Part shown: positions 61,161 through 64,000 of the stretch, one piece after another | Layout: each line of letters opens with the position of its first letter | Position numbering within the stretch: position 1 is the stretch's first letter | DNA from: CAWBLP01 sp963789495 | Lineage (GTDB): Bacteria; Pseudomonadota; Alphaproteobacteria; Acetobacterales; Acetobacteraceae | DNA length: 64,000 nt | NCBI GenBank assembly: GCA_963789495.1 | Contig: CAWBLP010000033.1 | Coordinates: 242,497 to 306,496 of the forward strand | Reading direction: 5' to 3' | The notes under the pieces: generated by a model | Databases searched by the model: none | What the model was told of the DNA's origin: nothing | What the model saw: the letters and a program-made list of their open reading frames with translations, nothing else | Position numbers and translations under genes: made by a program

Positions 61161-61907
61161 TCAGCTTGCGCGGACCAAGTCGGGCTGCTTGCTGATCGCT
61201 GCAACAATGTCGGGAGGCATGTTCAGCGGCAGTTGAAGGCTGGCGATGATGGTGCGGTACGTAGCAAGTTCCTGCATGCAGGCCGCGATGGCCGGCAGGA
61301 AGCGACGCGCCTCGGCGATTGCCACTGCCTGCGCTGCGGCGTGCACAGCCTGTTTGGCGCTGGTGAGTTCGGTCTGCGCAGTGTGCCGCTCTGCTTCGAC
61401 GCGGTTATGTGCAGCGCTGGCGCGTTCCGCGCGTTCGCGTATCTGACTGCGCGCGTCGAGTTGTCGCTTCAGGTTATACGGCAATCCGGCATCGTCGTTG
61501 TCGCGCAGGCTGCGCAGTTCGTGTTCTTCCACTTCAGCGTCCAGCTTATCGTATTTCCGCAGGTCTGCTTGCGTTGCTGCAAGCCGTTCGGTGCTGCGTT
61601 CGAAAAGGACATTCGCTTCGGCGCTGTGCTGGATTGCTGTTTTCAGCCGTTGTTGCTCGCGCTGCAATCGGCTGCGCAGTTCATGCATGGGTGTATCGGC
61701 GGCGGGTACCTGATGTACCAGAGGTTGGCTGACGATTTCCCGCTCGCGTAGTAGAAGCTCACCACTCGCGCCGGTAGTGATCCTGCCTTGTGCCTGCCAT
61801 TCGGCGATGCGAGTGGCAACCAGGCTTTGCTGATCGGCGTAGTCCAGCGCGTTGAAGCCGGGCAACGTCTTGCGTAGCTCCGATTGTGCCTGCTGTTCAG
61901 TGTTCAC
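61161..61907 (-). CDS. Coiled-coil phage-side protein
   Basis: 248 residues from GTG 61907 (AGGAACAAGCACA before it). Long heptad-rich stretch from about residue 75 to 200 (RSRLQREQQRLKTAIQHSAE, ARSQIRERAERASAAHNRVE, HTAQTELTSAKQAVHAAAQA). The length and coiled coils fit a scaffold, tail or chaperone role, but no family is recognised. Overlaps the upstream gene by 11 bases. Confidence 0.75.
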   Translation of the reverse strand: MNTEQQAQSELRKTLPGFNALDYADQQSLVATRIAEWQAQGRITTGASGELLLREREIVSQPLVHQVPAADTPMHELRSRLQREQQRLKTAIQHSAEANVLFERSTERLAATQADLRKYDKLDAEVEEHELRSLRDNDDAGLPYNLKRQLDARSQIRERAERASAAHNRVEAERHTAQTELTSAKQAVHAAAQAVAIAEARRFLPAIAACMQELATYRTIIASLQLPLNMPPDIVAAISKQPDLVRAS

Positions 61908-62157
61908 TGTGCTTGTTCCTGCCTGTAAACTCGCGTTCGTTGGGTCTGTCCTGCGGGAAATACGGTTTCGCCAGGATGGCCAACAACTCCTCGATGTTTG
62001 CCAGCCGCGACATCATTTCGACATGGCGCGCGTGCATACGCTCACCAAATTCGGCAAGCGCACGGTGCACGTCCGACTCAGGTCCGCGCGGCATAGTGCT
62101 TCCGATTGGTTGCGTTGATGGCACGGATTTCGTCGTCGCGGCGGTGGTGGATTGCAT
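61897..62157 (-). CDS. Small phage-side protein
   Basis: 86 residues from ATG 62157. Ends with KPYFPQDRPNEREFTGRNKH; a short helical middle (HRALAEFGERMHARHVEMMS) may be a coiled coil. Translationally coupled to the coiled-coil gene. Confidence 0.65.
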   Translation of the reverse strand: MQSTTAATTKSVPSTQPIGSTMPRGPESDVHRALAEFGERMHARHVEMMSRLANIEELLAILAKPYFPQDRPNEREFTGRNKHSEH

Positions 62158-62256
62158 CCCGCGTGCGGCGACGGCGACGCATGATGCGATCCTGCGTCGT
62201 GGCTTGGAAATCCGACGTCGCCACCGGGATCGCCACCGGGATCGCCGTCAGGATTG

Positions 62257-62620
62257 TCATCGGGATTGTCGTTCGGCTCCGATCAGGATTTGCAGCGCAC
62301 GCTCGATCTTGTCGAGCCGCTGCAACACCACATTCCAGCCCTCGGCCTGATCTGTGTTGATACGATAGCCAGTTCGCCGCTTGCCAACCCAACTTTCCGC
62401 ACCGCTGCCGGCGGGTTCCTCGTAGCTCCGCGTTGGCGTCCCTGGTGTTGTTCTGCATCGTGCCAGGTTGCAGCCGGTACAGGCGGGTCTTTCCATCTGC
62501 GCTGCTGACCAGAATGTAGTTGATACCGTCCAACACACTGACCAGTTCGCGGCCGTCCGGCTCAGTGCCGGGCAGCATTTCCGGTGCGTCGTGAATGAAG
62601 GCTTTGATGCGGCGGACCAT
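62257..62620 (-). pseudogene. Small phage-side protein, one frameshift
   Basis: From ATG 62620 (GGAGAATAACT site): MVRRIKAFIHDAPEMLPGTE, DGRELVSVLDGINYILVSSA and RLYRLQPGT. Frame changes near 62430, then ESWVGKRRTGYRINTDQAEG and NVVLQRLDKIERALQILIGA. About 120 residues. Unknown; 364 bases is one over a multiple of three. Confidence 0.65.
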
Positions 62621-62622
62621 AG

Positions 62623-62814
62623 TTATTCTCCTTCCGTGGGTAATTGATGAGAGTGCGGCCACTCGCTTGGCGGCAGCGCAGGTTGATTGTGCGTGTAGCC
62701 GAGTGCGTTCATGGCACTGGCCAGCGCGATAACCATGCGCAGCAGGTGCGCAGATGGTGAGTTGTCCGCAGTGCCCGCGTACTGAACGTAGCTGGCTTGC
62801 TTCAGCAGATTCAT
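62623..62814 (-). CDS. Small phage-side protein
   Basis: 63 residues from ATG 62814. MNLLKQASYVQYAGTADNSP followed by HLLRMVIALASAMNALGYTH, a possible amphipathic or membrane helix. Ends two bases before the next start. Unknown. Confidence 0.6.
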   Translation of the reverse strand: MNLLKQASYVQYAGTADNSPSAHLLRMVIALASAMNALGYTHNQPALPPSEWPHSHQLPTEGE

Positions 62815-63032
62815 GTAGACAACGACCTACGGTTTCGATGATTGCGTCGTCTGCGGGCCACGCGAACGGCGTAGTAGTTCCTTGCGCAAGGCATTTGCGG
62901 ACTGCGAACCAACCGGTCGCGCTGATCGAATTGGCCGACGCCAGGACCGCGTTCGGTTGCCGGAATGCGGCCTCTGCGCACAGCGCGCGGGCCGTCATGT
63001 GCGGGATGTTCGGCAGTGGTGGATGGCGGCAT
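62811..63032 (-). pseudogene. Possible small phage-side gene, frame uncertain
   Basis: ATG 63032 opens MPPSTTAEHPAHDG in a frame that stops at 62811 overlapping the next ATG (ATGA). The frame from ATG 62998 (MTARALCAEAAFRQPNAVLA) looks more protein-like up to about 62810 (FAWPADDAIIETVGRCLHES). One or two indels may lie between. Low confidence. Confidence 0.35.
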
Positions 63033-63178
63033 GAAGCACTCCCCAGCTACAGCCACGCGACAGATGCCGCGGGCATGTCGCGCAATGTCGGTCCTATGCC
63101 GCGTATGCAAGCGAATGCACGAGCCAAGAGGACTCATGCTGGCGAGCACGCGCAGAATTGGTCAGCAGGCAGCGCAGG

Positions 63179-63380
63179 CAGGATCAGGCCAGGATCAGGC
63201 CGGCGACGGCGATGCGCACGCGCGGCCTGTGCTGGCCGGTGGTGGCGTCAATCGGCTGGCCGCTCCCGATGGCCGGCAAAAGGCGCTGGCGGCTGCTGGT
63301 GGCGCGGCTGGTGCGGAGGATCAGGCGAGGATCAGGCCAGGATCGGCACACGCCGGCCAGGATAAGGCCAGGATCAGCGC
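63179..63380. repeat. Cluster of 11-bp repeats
   Basis: At least seven copies of AGGATCAGGCC-like units in two groups (63179-63201 and 63317-63380), not regularly spaced and not palindromic, so not CRISPR. Role unknown. Confidence 0.6.
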
Positions 63381-63518
63381 GGCATGGGTAGCGCGCAGGG
63401 TCGCGGTCAGCCGGCGCCAGTTATGCCGATGCGGTCGGCACGCAGGGCGGAATGTAGTTCCGCCGCGTGCTGCATGCGGTGCGAACGCCAACAACACAAA
63501 GCGCAACGCAGACATGCA
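63321..63518 (-). CDS. Possible small secreted or membrane protein
   Basis: 65 residues from ATG 63518 (MSALRFVLLAFAPHAARGGT) with a hydrophobic start and a second hydrophobic stretch (THAALILALSWPACA). It overlaps the repeat cluster. Low support. Confidence 0.3.
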   Translation of the reverse strand, partial: CMSALRFVLLAFAPHAARGGTTFRPACRPHRHNWRRLTATLRATHAALILALSWPACADPGLILA

Positions 63519-63705
63519 TTGCCGTAGATTGTGGTTGTTCTCGCGTGCGTGCGCGTACCAGTGGCTGGATGTCGGAAATCTGAGTATTAGTCTAACCCGC
63601 ATGGGGGTCAGTTGCGTGGTTCCGCTCGATGTCGGGTCGCCAACATGGCGGCGCGGTAGCCGTTAGGTCTGGCATCAATGCACCAGCACAAGACACAAAG
63701 TTGGT

Positions 63706-64000
63706 TCATGCCGTGAGATGGCGCACCACACCAGCGCGAGTTAGTGACATCGTCTTGTCCAGATCGCGGATTTCGACGACGTCGTCGTGAGCGAGTGCTC
63801 GGCGCTGGCGTTGTGCATGGTGATGGTCAGCGGTGGCCGACGTTGTTGGATGTGAGCATTCCGAGCCATGTAAAGCCGTATACTTGGTCGCCGTTTGGCA
63901 GCATAGCGTCCACCACGGGATAGCCGTGCTGCACCTGCGGTACCTCGATCCCACTCGGAATGAGCACGCACCCATAAGCCGCCGCATCAGGCGAATGGTC
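63706..64000 (-). pseudogene. Phage structural-like protein, partial, one frameshift
   Basis: Open at the window edge. AAYGCVLIPSGIEVPQVQHG, MLPNGDQVYGFTWLGMLTSN then, after a frame change near 63840, DVVEIRDLDKTMSLTRAGVV and RHLTA. The style (LPNGDxVxGFxWxGxLTSNN) resembles tail proteins of tailed phages as I recall, but this is not certain. Confidence 0.5.

Noticed and set aside
63179..63380. CRISPR array
   Set aside because: Units are 11 bp, irregularly spaced and without unique spacers of constant size; no cas genes.

Overview
The window is a 64 kb piece of a GC-rich alphaproteobacterial chromosome, most likely Acetobacteraceae/Rhodospirillales. I infer this from the enolase and FtsB genes lying close together, the strongly GC-biased third positions, and the style of the conserved proteins. 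There is no rRNA gene, and I recognised no tRNA or CRISPR array.

Layout. 1-6 kb: M28 peptidase-like gene, YceI, FtsB, a SYLF lipid-binding protein, a hairpin repeat array and enolase. 6.1-10.6 kb: one 1498-residue membrane protein joining a polyglutamine tract, eight WD40-type repeats, a second propeller-like segment and a KAP-type P-loop NTPase. 11-19 kb: small stress and regulatory operons (ArsR/AHSA1/DUF1801 with a long palindromic operator, DUF899, a TPR-wHTH regulator, MarR/cupin with two palindromic operators, an NRAMP-like transporter). 19-26.9 kb: three host genes and three insertion sequences; two of the genes are cut by IS elements, one of them by an IS630 that itself carries an IS110. 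27-35 kb: AmmeMemoRadiSam genes (MEMO-AMMECR1 fusion divergent from the radical SAM partner), a degenerate tannase-like protein, ribonucleotide reductase beta, a TrmN6-like methyltransferase and polyprenyl diphosphate synthase. 35-39.8 kb: an exopolysaccharide locus. 40.9-52.5 kb: a long minus-strand run (enoyl-CoA hydratase, HbpS/GlcG, EgtB, EgtD, SnoaL, aldo/keto reductase, MOSC-FNR-ferredoxin, disulfide reductase) divergent from an epoxide hydrolase, with matching palindromes in the shared promoter region. 52.8-64 kb: a decayed prophage tail module on the minus strand with a pile of three nested or adjacent IS elements; it abuts a truncated hydrolase gene.

Four genes are split by IS elements, and in each case removing the element plus one copy of its target duplication restores an open frame exactly (15.4-20 kb region: PAS-like gene; 23.5 kb: small conserved gene; 42 kb: disulfide reductase; 57-61 kb: phage gene). 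Separately, many genes, including ribonucleotide reductase beta, carry single-base frameshifts. Because some of these should be essential, I suspect indel errors in the assembly as much as real decay, and I mark each one.

Best candidates for undescribed biology: the WD40-polyQ-KAP protein; the ergothioneine-plus-redox gene run under paired operators; the MEMO-AMMECR1/radical SAM pair, whose product is still unknown; and the noncoding end of the IS110 element as a possible bridge RNA locus.
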